A stretch of 64,000 nt of DNA from Peristeroidobacter soli (GTDB lineage Bacteria; Pseudomonadota; Gammaproteobacteria; Steroidobacterales; Steroidobacteraceae): the NCBI RefSeq assembly GCF_004138485.1, contig NZ_RYEV01000007.1:248001-312000 (forward strand), read 5' to 3'. The translations under genes were made by a program, and so were the position numbers. The notes beneath the pieces were generated by a model. It ran no database searches. It worked only from the letters and a program-made list of their open reading frames with translations, and was not told where the DNA came from. Shown in pieces: positions 35,940 to 43,199 of the stretch. The number at the start of each line of letters is the position of its first letter. Position 1 is the stretch's first letter.

Positions 35940-36821
35940 TCAGATATTCCAGCGCTCGCGGCACAGCGCAAGGAACCGGGCGCCGGCTTGCGACAATGGC
36001 TGATGACGAAGGTGATAGACGCCCACCTGTCGCTCGATACTGGAGAACGGCAGGCCTTCGATGAGCTCCAGCTCGGGCGGCAGCTCAGTCACCAGATTGG
36101 AGACATAAGTCACGGCCTTGCCCTCGGCGACCAAAGCCAGTCGCAATTCCATATGGCTGACTTCCCAGACCGACGCGAACGCATTGCGCAGCCGGTCGCC
36201 GCTGGGACGGCGGGCCGCTTCGTCGAGATAAGAAGTCACTAGAGGCAATGTCCGCAGCGTGGCTTGCGGATCGCGCTTGAGCGCATCCCGGCTGGGATGG
36301 TCGCGAGCAATCATCAAACGTCGTGTCTCGGCGAAACAGGAGTAGACCGTGAAGTAATCGGGCATGGTGTGCTGTAACGGCCCGAACCCCACTTCCCATC
36401 GGCCATCGGATACGCCGTGCACGATCTCGCGGCTGGGCGCGACTGTGACTTTGAAACGGGTGAGCGGATTGCGTTCCGAGAACTCACGCAACAACGCGAT
36501 TCCGAAACGGGCATTGGTGGCGGGCGACATCGCGAGCGACAAAGTACTCAATGCGCCGGTCTTGATCTGCGCAATGTCCGCTAATGTCTCGCGCTCCTCG
36601 TTCAGCACCGTCTCCGCATAGCGCAGCAGCCGGATGCCGGCTTCGGTCAATTGCGGCGGATTGCCTCGACGTAACAGCACCGCGCCGAGCCGATGCTCGA
36701 GATTGGCGATGGCCTGGCTCACCGCCGACTGGGATAAGTTCAATCGTTCAGCGGCGCGACTGAAGCCACCGGCCTCCACCACGGCATGAAAACAACGGAC
36801 TTCGTTACGCTCGATCTGCAT
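35940..36821 (-). CDS. LysR-type transcriptional regulator
   Basis: 293-aa LysR protein: MQIERNEVRCFHAVVEAGGF, then HTH AAERLNLSQSAVSQAIANLE, RRGNPPQLTEAGIRLLRYAE. It is nearer to the CysB/CbbR-like group than to the other two LysR proteins of this window. It is divergent from the citrate synthase homologue at 37022; a 16-bp palindrome between them at 36893 is a possible operator. Ligand unknown. Confidence 0.9.
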   Translation of the reverse strand: MQIERNEVRCFHAVVEAGGFSRAAERLNLSQSAVSQAIANLEHRLGAVLLRRGNPPQLTEAGIRLLRYAETVLNEERETLADIAQIKTGALSTLSLAMSPATNARFGIALLREFSERNPLTRFKVTVAPSREIVHGVSDGRWEVGFGPLQHTMPDYFTVYSCFAETRRLMIARDHPSRDALKRDPQATLRTLPLVTSYLDEAARRPSGDRLRNAFASVWEVSHMELRLALVAEGKAVTYVSNLVTELPPELELIEGLPFSSIERQVGVYHLRHQPLSQAGARFLALCRERWNI

Positions 36822-36892
36822 GTGGTCAATTTTCGCGCAGCCGTTGCCGGTACTGCAAATTCATCGTCGCAAGCGCTGCGTTTTCAGCGCGG

Positions 36893-36908
36893 GCGATAAG
36901 GTTATCGC
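36893..36908. promoter_or_regulatory. Palindrome between LysR gene and citrate synthase homologue
   Basis: GCGATAAGGTTATCGC has perfect 7-bp arms around GG. It lies 72 bases upstream of the LysR gene and 114 bases upstream of the citrate synthase homologue, as expected for a LysR operator controlling both. Assignment is by position and symmetry only. Confidence 0.4.
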
Positions 36909-37021
36909 GCCTGTCGATGCGATCACAGCCGCTGATGAACGCATCGTTGCCGCGGCGTCGTGAAGCGCGGCCGTCAAGCGTAGCTTGAGCAGTCATCGGA
37001 CCGGGTGTGGGAGAGGGCGTC

Positions 37022-38155
37022 ATGAGCGAGTCTTTGCAACACGTTCACAAAGGGTTGGAAGGCGTGATCGCCGATACCACGTCGGTCTCGCTGGTCGATG
37101 GCGAAGCGGGGCGACTGTATTACCGCGGCTACGCCGTCGAAGAGCTGGCGCGCAAACGCTTCGCCGAAGTGATGCACTTGATCGTATTCGGCACGCTGCC
37201 GGACGCCGATCGCCTTCAGGAAGTCGAAGACTATCTGTGGGTCGCGGGTCGGTTGCCGCCGGATCTCGCCGCCTCGCTCAGACAGCTCGCACGGCACGGT
37301 GAGCATCCCATGGCGACGTTGCAATCGATCACGTCGCTGCTTGCATTGGACCCGCCAGCGATCAGCTTGGGCCGCTCACAGCAGGAAGAGGAGGCACTCA
37401 TCGTCGCCGCCCGCCTGCCCGCCGCCATCGCGACGGTTTACGCGGCGTTACAGGATCATCCCGAGCATCCATATCCAGCGTCGCTTCGCTATGGCGAGCG
37501 CTATCTGCAACTGTTGCACGGCCGTCAGCCGTCGCCGAACGAAGTATCGGTGTTTGAAAGTGCGCAGATCTTGCAACTCGATCATGGCTTCAACGCCAGC
37601 ACATTCACGGCGCGCGTGGTTACTTCGACGCTGGCTCCTGCAACTTCGGCGCTGGCGGCCGCGATGGGCGCGCTATATGGGCCACTGCACGGTGCCGCCG
37701 ATCAGCAGGCACTGGAAATGGCACTGGAAGTCGGCGAGCCTGAACGCGCCAACGAATTCGTGGCGCAATGCCTTGCGACCGGGCGCAAGGTGATGGGCAT
37801 GGGGCATCGCGAGTATCGCGTGGTCGATCCTCGCTCACGCATGATCCGGGCGCTGGCTCAGCAGGTCGCGCATCGACCCGAGCATGTGAAGCTGCTGGAC
37901 GTGTTGAGCGCGGTCGATGAAGCCTTCATCGAACAAACCCGTGAGAAACGACGCACGCTGCGCGCCAACCTGGAGTTCTACAAAGGTGTCGTTTATCTGG
38001 CACTGGGCATTCCCAAGGAATTTTTCACCGCGAGCTTCGCCGCCTCGCGTGTGTTCGGCTGGATCGCGCATGTGATCGAGCAGCGACAGGACAACCGCAT
38101 CATTCGACCGGCCGCGCATTATGTTGGGCCTGCGCCGCGCTCCCTGACGCAATAA
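37022..38155 (+). CDS. Citrate synthase-family protein with altered active site
   Basis: 377-aa protein of the short bacterial citrate/2-methylcitrate synthase type. Both catalytic histidines are present (His223 in GPLHGAAD, His262 in GMGHREYRVVDPR). The catalytic Asp, normally in NVDFYSG, is Glu318 in ANLEFYKG, and the C-terminal RPRxxYxG signature is RPAAHYVG. Spacing of the three positions (39 and 56) matches E. coli GltA (41 and 57), so the alignment is secure. It may be a slow citrate synthase or use another acyl-CoA or oxoacid. GAGAGGG is 5 bases upstream of the ATG. Divergent from a LysR regulator, unlike a housekeeping gltA. Confidence 0.85.
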   Translation: MSESLQHVHKGLEGVIADTTSVSLVDGEAGRLYYRGYAVEELARKRFAEVMHLIVFGTLPDADRLQEVEDYLWVAGRLPPDLAASLRQLARHGEHPMATLQSITSLLALDPPAISLGRSQQEEEALIVAARLPAAIATVYAALQDHPEHPYPASLRYGERYLQLLHGRQPSPNEVSVFESAQILQLDHGFNASTFTARVVTSTLAPATSALAAAMGALYGPLHGAADQQALEMALEVGEPERANEFVAQCLATGRKVMGMGHREYRVVDPRSRMIRALAQQVAHRPEHVKLLDVLSAVDEAFIEQTREKRRTLRANLEFYKGVVYLALGIPKEFFTASFAASRVFGWIAHVIEQRQDNRIIRPAAHYVGPAPRSLTQ

Positions 38156-38179
38156 GTGAGCTTCTGCACGTCGGCGCAC

Positions 38180-38208
38180 TTGTTGGTTGCGCGCGGGGTG
38201 GCTATAGT
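38180..38208 (+). promoter_or_regulatory. Probable sigma-70 promoter of the ilv leader
   Basis: TTGTTG at 38180-38185 and TATAGT at 38203-38208 with a 17-base spacer. The -10 matches five of six consensus positions, the -35 only three. Transcription would start near 38215, just before the leader peptide and about 175 bases before the attenuator terminator. Confidence 0.45.
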
Positions 38209-38216
38209 GGGGTCAC

Positions 38217-38327
38217 GTGACTCAAGTGACTAACCCGCACGTGTCCCATACTTCCTCCCCCATCGCCGTGATCATTACCCTGATCAACGTCGTAGTACCG
38301 GTCGTAGCCATCAGTTACGCGCCGTAG
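38217..38327 (+). CDS. Branched-chain amino acid leader peptide of ilv attenuator
   Basis: A 33-36 codon frame ending TAG at 38325. Its second half reads IAVIITLINVVVPVVAI, that is 12 Ile, Val or Leu codons within 17, the hallmark of ilvL/ilvB leader peptides. GTG starts at 38217, 38226 and 38241 are in frame; TGGGG precedes the first by 4 bases, but the exact start is unsure because the probable transcription start is very close. Ribosome stalling at these codons when Ile, Val or Leu are scarce would permit antitermination into the acetolactate synthase gene at 38437. Confidence 0.85.
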   Translation: MTQVTNPHVSHTSSPIAVIITLINVVVPVVAISYAP

Positions 38328-38366
38328 GGGAATTATTAAATTACGAATCAACGACCCCCGTCGGCG
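38320..38366 (+). promoter_or_regulatory. Antiterminator of the ilv attenuator
   Basis: CGCCGTAGGGG at 38320-38330 can pair with CCCC-GTCGGCG at 38356-38366 (5 bp, a 2x2 mismatch, then 4 bp), excluding the 5' arm of the terminator at 38355. The leader stop codon lies inside the first strand, so a ribosome that finishes the peptide covers it and lets the terminator form, while one stalled on the Ile/Val run leaves it free. Confidence 0.7.
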
Positions 38367-38392
38367 CAAAGCCGGCGGGGGTTTTTCGTTTT
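38355..38392 (+). terminator. Intrinsic terminator of the ilv attenuator
   Basis: CCCCCGTCGGC at 38355-38365 pairs with GCCGGCGGGGG at 38371-38381 (11 bp, one T-G wobble) around GCAAA, followed by TTTTTCGTTTT. It is the strongest intrinsic terminator in the window, placed between the leader peptide and the structural gene and 44 bases before its start. Confidence 0.9.
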
Positions 38393-38436
38393 AGACGCTG
38401 GCTAGAGTCGACGAGGGTTCCAACCCAGGAGCCTTG

Positions 38437-40149
38437 ATGATCGCGACACAACCGGCCAGCGCACCGAAACGCAGCGGCGCCGACCTCATCATCCACCTGC
38501 TCGAACGGCAGGGGGTCGATATCGTTGCCGGCATTCCCGGCGGTGCCCTGCTGCCGCTGTATGAAGCGCTGGGCCGTGCGACGCGCCTTCGCCACATCCT
38601 GGCGCGACACGAGCAAGCGGCGGGCTTCATCGCGCAAGGGATGTCGCGCATCACCCGCAAAGCCGGCGTCTGTTTCGCGACTTCGGGCCCCGGTGTGACG
38701 AATGTGGTGACCGCGCTGGCCGACGCGAAACTCGATTCGATTCCGCTGGTCTGCATCGCCGGACAAGTGCCGCAAGCGCTGATCGGCACCGACGCCTTTC
38801 AGGAAGTGCCGACCGTCGACATGGTGCGACCCATCACCAAGGCGAGTTTTTTCGTGCGGAAGGCGAGCGAGCTGTGGCACGTGATCCCCGAAGCATTCCG
38901 GATCGCCGAGGGCGGGCGCCCCGGACCGGTGCTGATCGATGTGCCCAAGGACGTTCAGCTCCAGCTCGCCGACCCGGAACCGCTGCATGAAGCGCCGCGC
39001 GAGCACCGCTCCATCTCCGTGCTCGACACGCGACAACACTTCGATCTCGCCGCCCGACTGATTCACGCCGCTCAACGGCCGGTGCTCTATGTGGGCGGCG
39101 GCATCGTCAAAGCCCGTGCGCATGCCGACCTGCGCAAGCTGGCTGAACGCGCCGGCTTGCCCGTGACATCGACACTGATGGCATTGGGCGCGTTGCCCGC
39201 GGGCCACACCTTGGACATCGGCATGCTCGGCATGCACGGCGCGCGTTATACCAACCTGATCATCGACGAGTGCGATCTGCTGATCGCCATCGGTGCCCGC
39301 TTCGACGACCGCGCGACCGGCGATCCCAGGAAGTTCGCGCCGCACGCTCGCATCATTCACATCGATATCGACCCACGCGAGTTCGGCAAGATCAAAGCGG
39401 TCGACGTCTCGATCTGCGCCGACGCCGGTGCCGCGACGCGCGAGCTGCTCGAGCGCGTGCAGCCCACTCAACGAACGCTTTGGCTGTCCCGAGTGAATCA
39501 ACTGAAGCAGGGTCATCCGCTGAAGACGCCGGGCGCCGGCGAGTTGTGCTCGCCTTACGGCATCGTCGAGGCCGTCGGCGCGCTCGCACCGGACGATGTC
39601 ATCGTGACGACGGACGTGGGCCAGCATCAAATGTGGGTGGCGCAACGTTTCCCGTTTGCGCGGCCGGACCGCTGGCTGACCTCGGGTGGCCTGGGCACGA
39701 TGGGCTTCGGCCTGCCCGCCGCGATCGGCGCGGCGCTGGCCGAACCCGACGCGACCACCGTGTGTTTCACCGGCGATGGCAGCCTGCTCATGAACGTGCA
39801 GGAGCTGGCGACGCTGGCCGAGCTGGATTTGAATGTGAAAATCGTGCTGCTCGATAATGCCGCGCTCGGGCTGGTCCGGCAGCAGCAGGAATTGTTCTAT
39901 CAGCAGCGCTTCGTCGCCTCGCTGTTTTCCCGGCCGAGCCGCTTCGTGGCCATCGCGCAGGCGTTCGGCATTCCGGCCTTGGACCTGGGCGAGGTGGACG
40001 ATCCGCATGAGGCGCTATCCCGTGCGATGTCGACACGCGGCCCGGTGCTGATCCGCGTGCCGATCGACGCCACTCAGCATGTGATGCCGATGGTGGCGCC
40101 AGGCCGCGCCAATACGGAAGCGCTCGATCACGCATTCGAGGAACTGTGA
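38437..40149 (+). CDS. ilvG: Acetolactate synthase large (catalytic) subunit
   Basis: 570-aa ThDP- and FAD-dependent enzyme, typical length. Catalytic Glu59 in [25 protein letters not shown], and the ThDP motif [20 protein letters not shown] ending KIVLLDN. It condenses pyruvate with pyruvate or 2-oxobutyrate, the first common step to Val, Leu and Ile. AGGAG is 5 bases before ATG 38437. An attenuator upstream shows biosynthetic rather than catabolic use, favouring an IlvB/IlvG/IlvI role over AlsS. No small regulatory subunit (ilvN, ilvM or ilvH) follows; the next gene overlaps its stop (ATGA). The choice of ilvG over ilvB is by analogy only. Confidence 0.9.
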   Translation: MIATQPASAPKRSGADLIIHLLERQGVDIVAGIPGGALLPLYEALGRATRLRHILARHEQAAGFIAQGMSRITRKAGVCFATSGPGVTNVVTALADAKLDSIPLVCIAGQVPQALIGTDAFQEVPTVDMVRPITKASFFVRKASELWHVIPEAFRIAEGGRPGPVLIDVPKDVQLQLADPEPLHEAPREHRSISVLDTRQHFDLAARLIHAAQRPVLYVGGGIVKARAHADLRKLAERAGLPVTSTLMALGALPAGHTLDIGMLGMHGARYTNLIIDECDLLIAIGARFDDRATGDPRKFAPHARIIHIDIDPREFGKIKAVDVSICADAGAATRELLERVQPTQRTLWLSRVNQLKQGHPLKTPGAGELCSPYGIVEAVGALAPDDVIVTTDVGQHQMWVAQRFPFARPDRWLTSGGLGTMGFGLPAAIGAALAEPDATTVCFTGDGSLLMNVQELATLAELDLNVKIVLLDNAALGLVRQQQELFYQQRFVASLFSRPSRFVAIAQAFGIPALDLGEVDDPHEALSRAMSTRGPVLIRVPIDATQHVMPMVAPGRANTEALDHAFEEL

Positions 40150-40505
40150 TGACTCAAGTACCGCTCGCGCCACCCATCACCTGGGACGATTTCGAAAAGG
40201 TCGAGCTGCGCGCCGGCACCATTCTGGAAGTGATGGAGTTTCCCGAAGCGCGCAAGCCTGCCTGGAAACTGCGCATCGATTTCGGCCCGCAGATCGGCGA
40301 GCGCGTGTCGAGCGCGCAGATCACCGCGCTGTATGGCAAGGAAGCTCTGGTCGGACAGCAAGTGATGGCGGTGGTGAACTTCCCGCCCAAGAAAATCGGC
40401 CCATTCCGCTCTGAAGTACTGGTCACCGGATGCCACGATGAGCAAGGCCGCGTGGTGCTGGTCCGTCCGGAAAGACCAGTGCCGAACGGCGCGAAGCTGC
40501 TGTAA
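40149..40505 (+). CDS. csaA: CsaA-like tRNA-binding domain protein
   Basis: 118-aa single-domain OB-fold protein of the CsaA/YgjH family: [19 protein letters not shown] (in parts), [33 protein letters not shown] and the closing [14 protein letters not shown] all match. These proteins bind tRNA like the Trbp111/MetRS C-domain and have been described as export-related chaperones. ATGA overlap with the acetolactate synthase stop indicates translational coupling and hence that it is under the same attenuator. Confidence 0.92.
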   Translation: MTQVPLAPPITWDDFEKVELRAGTILEVMEFPEARKPAWKLRIDFGPQIGERVSSAQITALYGKEALVGQQVMAVVNFPPKKIGPFRSEVLVTGCHDEQGRVVLVRPERPVPNGAKLL

Positions 40506-40641
40506 TGTCGAGCCTGACGCAGATACTGCTGACCAATATCCTGGGCCGCTCTGTACGGCTTCGATTGGCGAAGCATTTCGACCAGCGAAATCTTGCAGAG
40601 GTCAGGGCAGACGACCACTCCGCGCTTGCGTAGGCTTATCG

Positions 40642-41430
40642 ATGCAGTTCTCCGAGATTCTCGATTCGATTAGTGCGACGGGCGAAGAAGGCACGGTCAC
40701 GGTCAGCGATGATTGGATGCAGGGACGCGCCACCTTCGGTGGCCTGGTCGCCGCGGTAGGAAACGAAGCGATGCGCAGGCTGGTGCCTCGCGACCGACCG
40801 CTACGTTCGTTACAAACGACATTCATCGGCCCCGCCACCGCCGGCACCTGGCGCACACGAGCACGAGTATTGCGCGTCGGTCGAGCAGTGACTCTGGCTC
40901 AGTGCGAAGTGCTCGATGGCGATCAAGTGGCAGCGGTACTGGTCGGCGTCTATGGCATGGACCGCGAGTCGGCCGTGCTCGTCAAACCTGTGGCGGTCGA
41001 GCCGCCTCGCAAGGTCGAGGACATCAACGAGGTTCGTTACGCGCCGGATAAATTCCCGGCGTTCGTTCAGCACTTCGCGCTGCGCTGGGCCCTGGGCGCC
41101 AAGCCCTTCACCGGCACGCGCTCGGCGTCGAAAGTATTTATTCGTCACCGCGATCCGGCGCAGCTGACCGAGTCGCACATCGTCGGTCTGGTGGATTGCA
41201 TACCGACGCCCGCGCTGTCGATGTTCCGGGCGCCAGCCCCTGGGAGTTCTCTGGTGTGGATGCTGGAGTTCTTCGAGCACGACCTGGGATTCAGCCCGGG
41301 CGCCTGGTGGCGCATCGACAGCGATATCGATGCCGCGACCGGCGGCTATGTGAATCAAACCGGGATTCTGCACGACCCGAACGGTCGGCCGGTCGCGCTG
41401 TCCCGGCAGCTGTTCGCTGTTTTTGGCTAG
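40642..41430 (+). CDS. Acyl-CoA thioesterase family protein (double hotdog, TesB-like)
   Basis: 262-aa protein with two hotdog halves: N-terminal WMQGRATFGGLVAAVGNEAM (the FGG of the family), RPLRSLQTTFIGPATAG, and C-terminal LVDCIPTPALSMF, SSLVWMLEFFEH, with GGYVNQTGILHDPNGRPVALSRQLF at the end (quoted in part as VNQTGILHDPNG). It likely hydrolyses an acyl-CoA; substrate length is not readable. The start ATG at 40642 follows TAGG; the 136-base gap after csaA has no other gene. Confidence 0.85.
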   Translation: MQFSEILDSISATGEEGTVTVSDDWMQGRATFGGLVAAVGNEAMRRLVPRDRPLRSLQTTFIGPATAGTWRTRARVLRVGRAVTLAQCEVLDGDQVAAVLVGVYGMDRESAVLVKPVAVEPPRKVEDINEVRYAPDKFPAFVQHFALRWALGAKPFTGTRSASKVFIRHRDPAQLTESHIVGLVDCIPTPALSMFRAPAPGSSLVWMLEFFEHDLGFSPGAWWRIDSDIDAATGGYVNQTGILHDPNGRPVALSRQLFAVFG

Positions 41431-41496
41431 ACCGGCAAAAGTCACGCCTTTTGCCGGTCGTGTCGAAAGGGCCTCGGCCGCTTTCGACCAAAAATT
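41430..41496. repeat. Two-hairpin intergenic element, copy B
   Basis: Begins in the thioesterase stop codon. Hairpin 1: GACCGGCAAAAG (41430-41441) with CTTTTGCCGGTC (41448-41459), loop TCACGC. Hairpin 2: GTCGAAAG (41462-41469) with CTTTCGAC (41481-41488), enclosing GGCC-TC-GGCC. It lies between convergent genes, as copy A does between the ketosynthase gene and a pseudogene. Likely a termination or mRNA-end element. Confidence 0.7.
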
Positions 41497-42151
41497 AGAC
41501 CGTGCGCGCCAGGCGGACCACGTCCAGCACGCCATTGATCATGAACTGCACGCCGATGCAGATCAGCAGGAAGCCCATGATCCGGGCCATCGCGTTCATG
41601 CCGGCGATGCCGAGCACTTTCGACAACCTGGTCGCGGCCCGCAGCGTGATGTAAGAAATCACACCGACCACGGCGATGCCCAACGCGATCAACACGTGAC
41701 CGAGCACGATGTGATCGTTCTGCTGTGCCGAGGCCGACAGACCGATGACGACGGCGATCGAGCCCGGGCCGCTCAAGCCCGGCATGGCCAGCGGCGTGAA
41801 CGATACGTCCGGTTTAGCGGCCGCCTCCATCTGCTCCTGCCGCGACATCACGACGGTATCCGGAAACAGCATCCGAAAGCCCAGGTAGCTCACGATCATG
41901 CCGCCGGCGATGCGCAGCCCAGGAATGGAAATGCCGAAGAAGTTCATGATCAAGCCGCCCGCCACCAGGAACGACGTGAGAATGAAGAACATGTAGATAC
42001 AGGCGCGCTTGATCTGCTCGGTGCGCTCATGCTCGTCGAGGTTGGCGGTGATGGTCACCACCATGCCGACGGCGGACAGGGGATTGACGATGGGCAGCAG
42101 CGCGCCGATCGTGCTCAGGACCAGGGTGAGACCTTGGACGAACCAATTCAT
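41495..42151 (-). CDS. MarC-family integral membrane protein
   Basis: 218-aa protein with six predicted membrane helices. Begins MNWFVQGLTLVLSTIGALLPIVNPLS, with the family's NP motif, then ITANLDEHERTEQIKRACIY and PLAMPGLSGPGSIAVVIGL. It belongs to the MarC/UPF0056 (YhgN-like) family, once linked to multiple antibiotic resistance but without proven transport function. It starts 31 bases after the TetR stop, on the same strand, so the two are likely one transcription unit. Confidence 0.9.
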   Translation of the reverse strand: MNWFVQGLTLVLSTIGALLPIVNPLSAVGMVVTITANLDEHERTEQIKRACIYMFFILTSFLVAGGLIMNFFGISIPGLRIAGGMIVSYLGFRMLFPDTVVMSRQEQMEAAAKPDVSFTPLAMPGLSGPGSIAVVIGLSASAQQNDHIVLGHVLIALGIAVVGVISYITLRAATRLSKVLGIAGMNAMARIMGFLLICIGVQFMINGVLDVVRLARTV

Positions 42152-42182
42152 GGGCCGACGTTGTACCTGAAAGCGCCCGCCC

Positions 42183-42896
42183 TCAGGGGATCTTTTTGCG
42201 CTTTGCGGTCTGCGGTTTGCACAGACGCTCGAAGCCGCTGGCGATGAACGGCGCCATGCGCCGGCCGATGGCTTCGAAATCGCTGGACTTACACACTCCC
42301 TCGGACAGCCGGTCGATACGACCGGTCTGCGACAGCGTCAAGGTCAGCGCGCCGGACAGGAAGTGATAGCTCCAGTACAACTCTTCCTCGCTCACATCGG
42401 GCAGCGCCTTGCGAAGCGCGTCGATCAGATGATGAATCACGTTGTCGAAGGTGCGCCCCATGGTCTCGCCGCCCCAGACCGGGGTGTTGTTCACCTGAGC
42501 GATCAAGGCAAAGTAGTTATGCCAGCGCTGATCGCCGGTCGCGGCCCGCTGCAGAATGGGCTGCAGGAAAGCATCGATCACGCCTTCCACGGTGATGGCG
42601 CTGCCAGCCGACTTCACATACGCGTCGATGGAGTCGCTGCGCTCTTTGTTGATGATCTCCGCCCGGCGCTCGAACACCGCGTCGAACAGGCCGCGCTTGG
42701 TGTTGAAGTAGTAGTGCAATAGGGCGGTGTCGACCTTCGCTTCCTGCGCCACCTCGCGCACCGTCACGCCCCAAAAGCCATGGCGTGAGAAGTGATCTTC
42801 GGCGGCGTCCAGGATGCGCTCCCGCATGTCGGGCGCGGCATCGGTCTTCAAGGGCCGGCCCCGGCGGACCTTGCGGCGTTTGGTGCTCACTTTCAT
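42183..42896 (-). CDS. TetR-family transcriptional regulator
   Basis: 237-aa regulator. After a basic N-terminal tail (KRRKVRRGRPLK), the TetR HTH spans about residues 22-70: RERILDAAEDHFSRHGFWGVTVREVAQEAKVDTALLHYYF (shown here as ILDAAEDHFSRHGFWGVTVR), followed by a helical ligand domain. Met at 42896 is preferred to an ATG 60 bases upstream because the tail already exceeds the usual length. It is divergent from the TonB-receptor gene at 43200; palindromes in the shared 300-base region are possible operators. Confidence 0.88.
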   Translation of the reverse strand: MKVSTKRRKVRRGRPLKTDAAPDMRERILDAAEDHFSRHGFWGVTVREVAQEAKVDTALLHYYFNTKRGLFDAVFERRAEIINKERSDSIDAYVKSAGSAITVEGVIDAFLQPILQRAATGDQRWHNYFALIAQVNNTPVWGGETMGRTFDNVIHHLIDALRKALPDVSEEELYWSYHFLSGALTLTLSQTGRIDRLSEGVCKSSDFEAIGRRMAPFIASGFERLCKPQTAKRKKIP

Positions 42897-43199
42897 CCCG
42901 ACACTCTTTGGCCCGCTGTCAATCTTCCCCCGCGACCGCTTCGATTGCCGAAGCATTCCAACCGGCTGTAACTCTGCCGAGGCCTGGGTGATCGCCCCAA
43001 CAACGCTTCCTTAGGTAATTACCCTAACAGCATACTCGTTTAGGGGGCGTTTGCCCCATCCCGGTGCGTCGGATAAGTATTCATCATCTGCTGAATAATT
43101 GACAGCGAGCCCGGCCGGAGGCACTCTCGCCAATAATCATCAACTGATGAATAAATTCAGACCTGCCTCGAATAACGGGTCAATTAGGGGGACTTGAGC
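42897..43199. promoter_or_regulatory. Divergent promoter region with three palindromes
   Basis: No gene. It holds a near-palindrome TTAGGTAATTACCCTAA (43011-43027); TATTCATCA...TGAATA at 43078-43098; a TTGACA -35 box at 43099-43104 with a weak CACTCT -10 box 17 bases on; and TCATCAACTGATGA (43138-43151) with flanking TAA/ATAA. The second and fourth sites share the half-site TTATTCATCA and bracket the promoter, the arrangement expected for repression by the neighbouring TetR protein. Confidence 0.5.

Noticed and set aside
38341-40008. 555-codon minus-strand frame opposite the acetolactate synthase gene
   Set aside because: Runs through the ilv terminator hairpin and has no family similarity; shadow.
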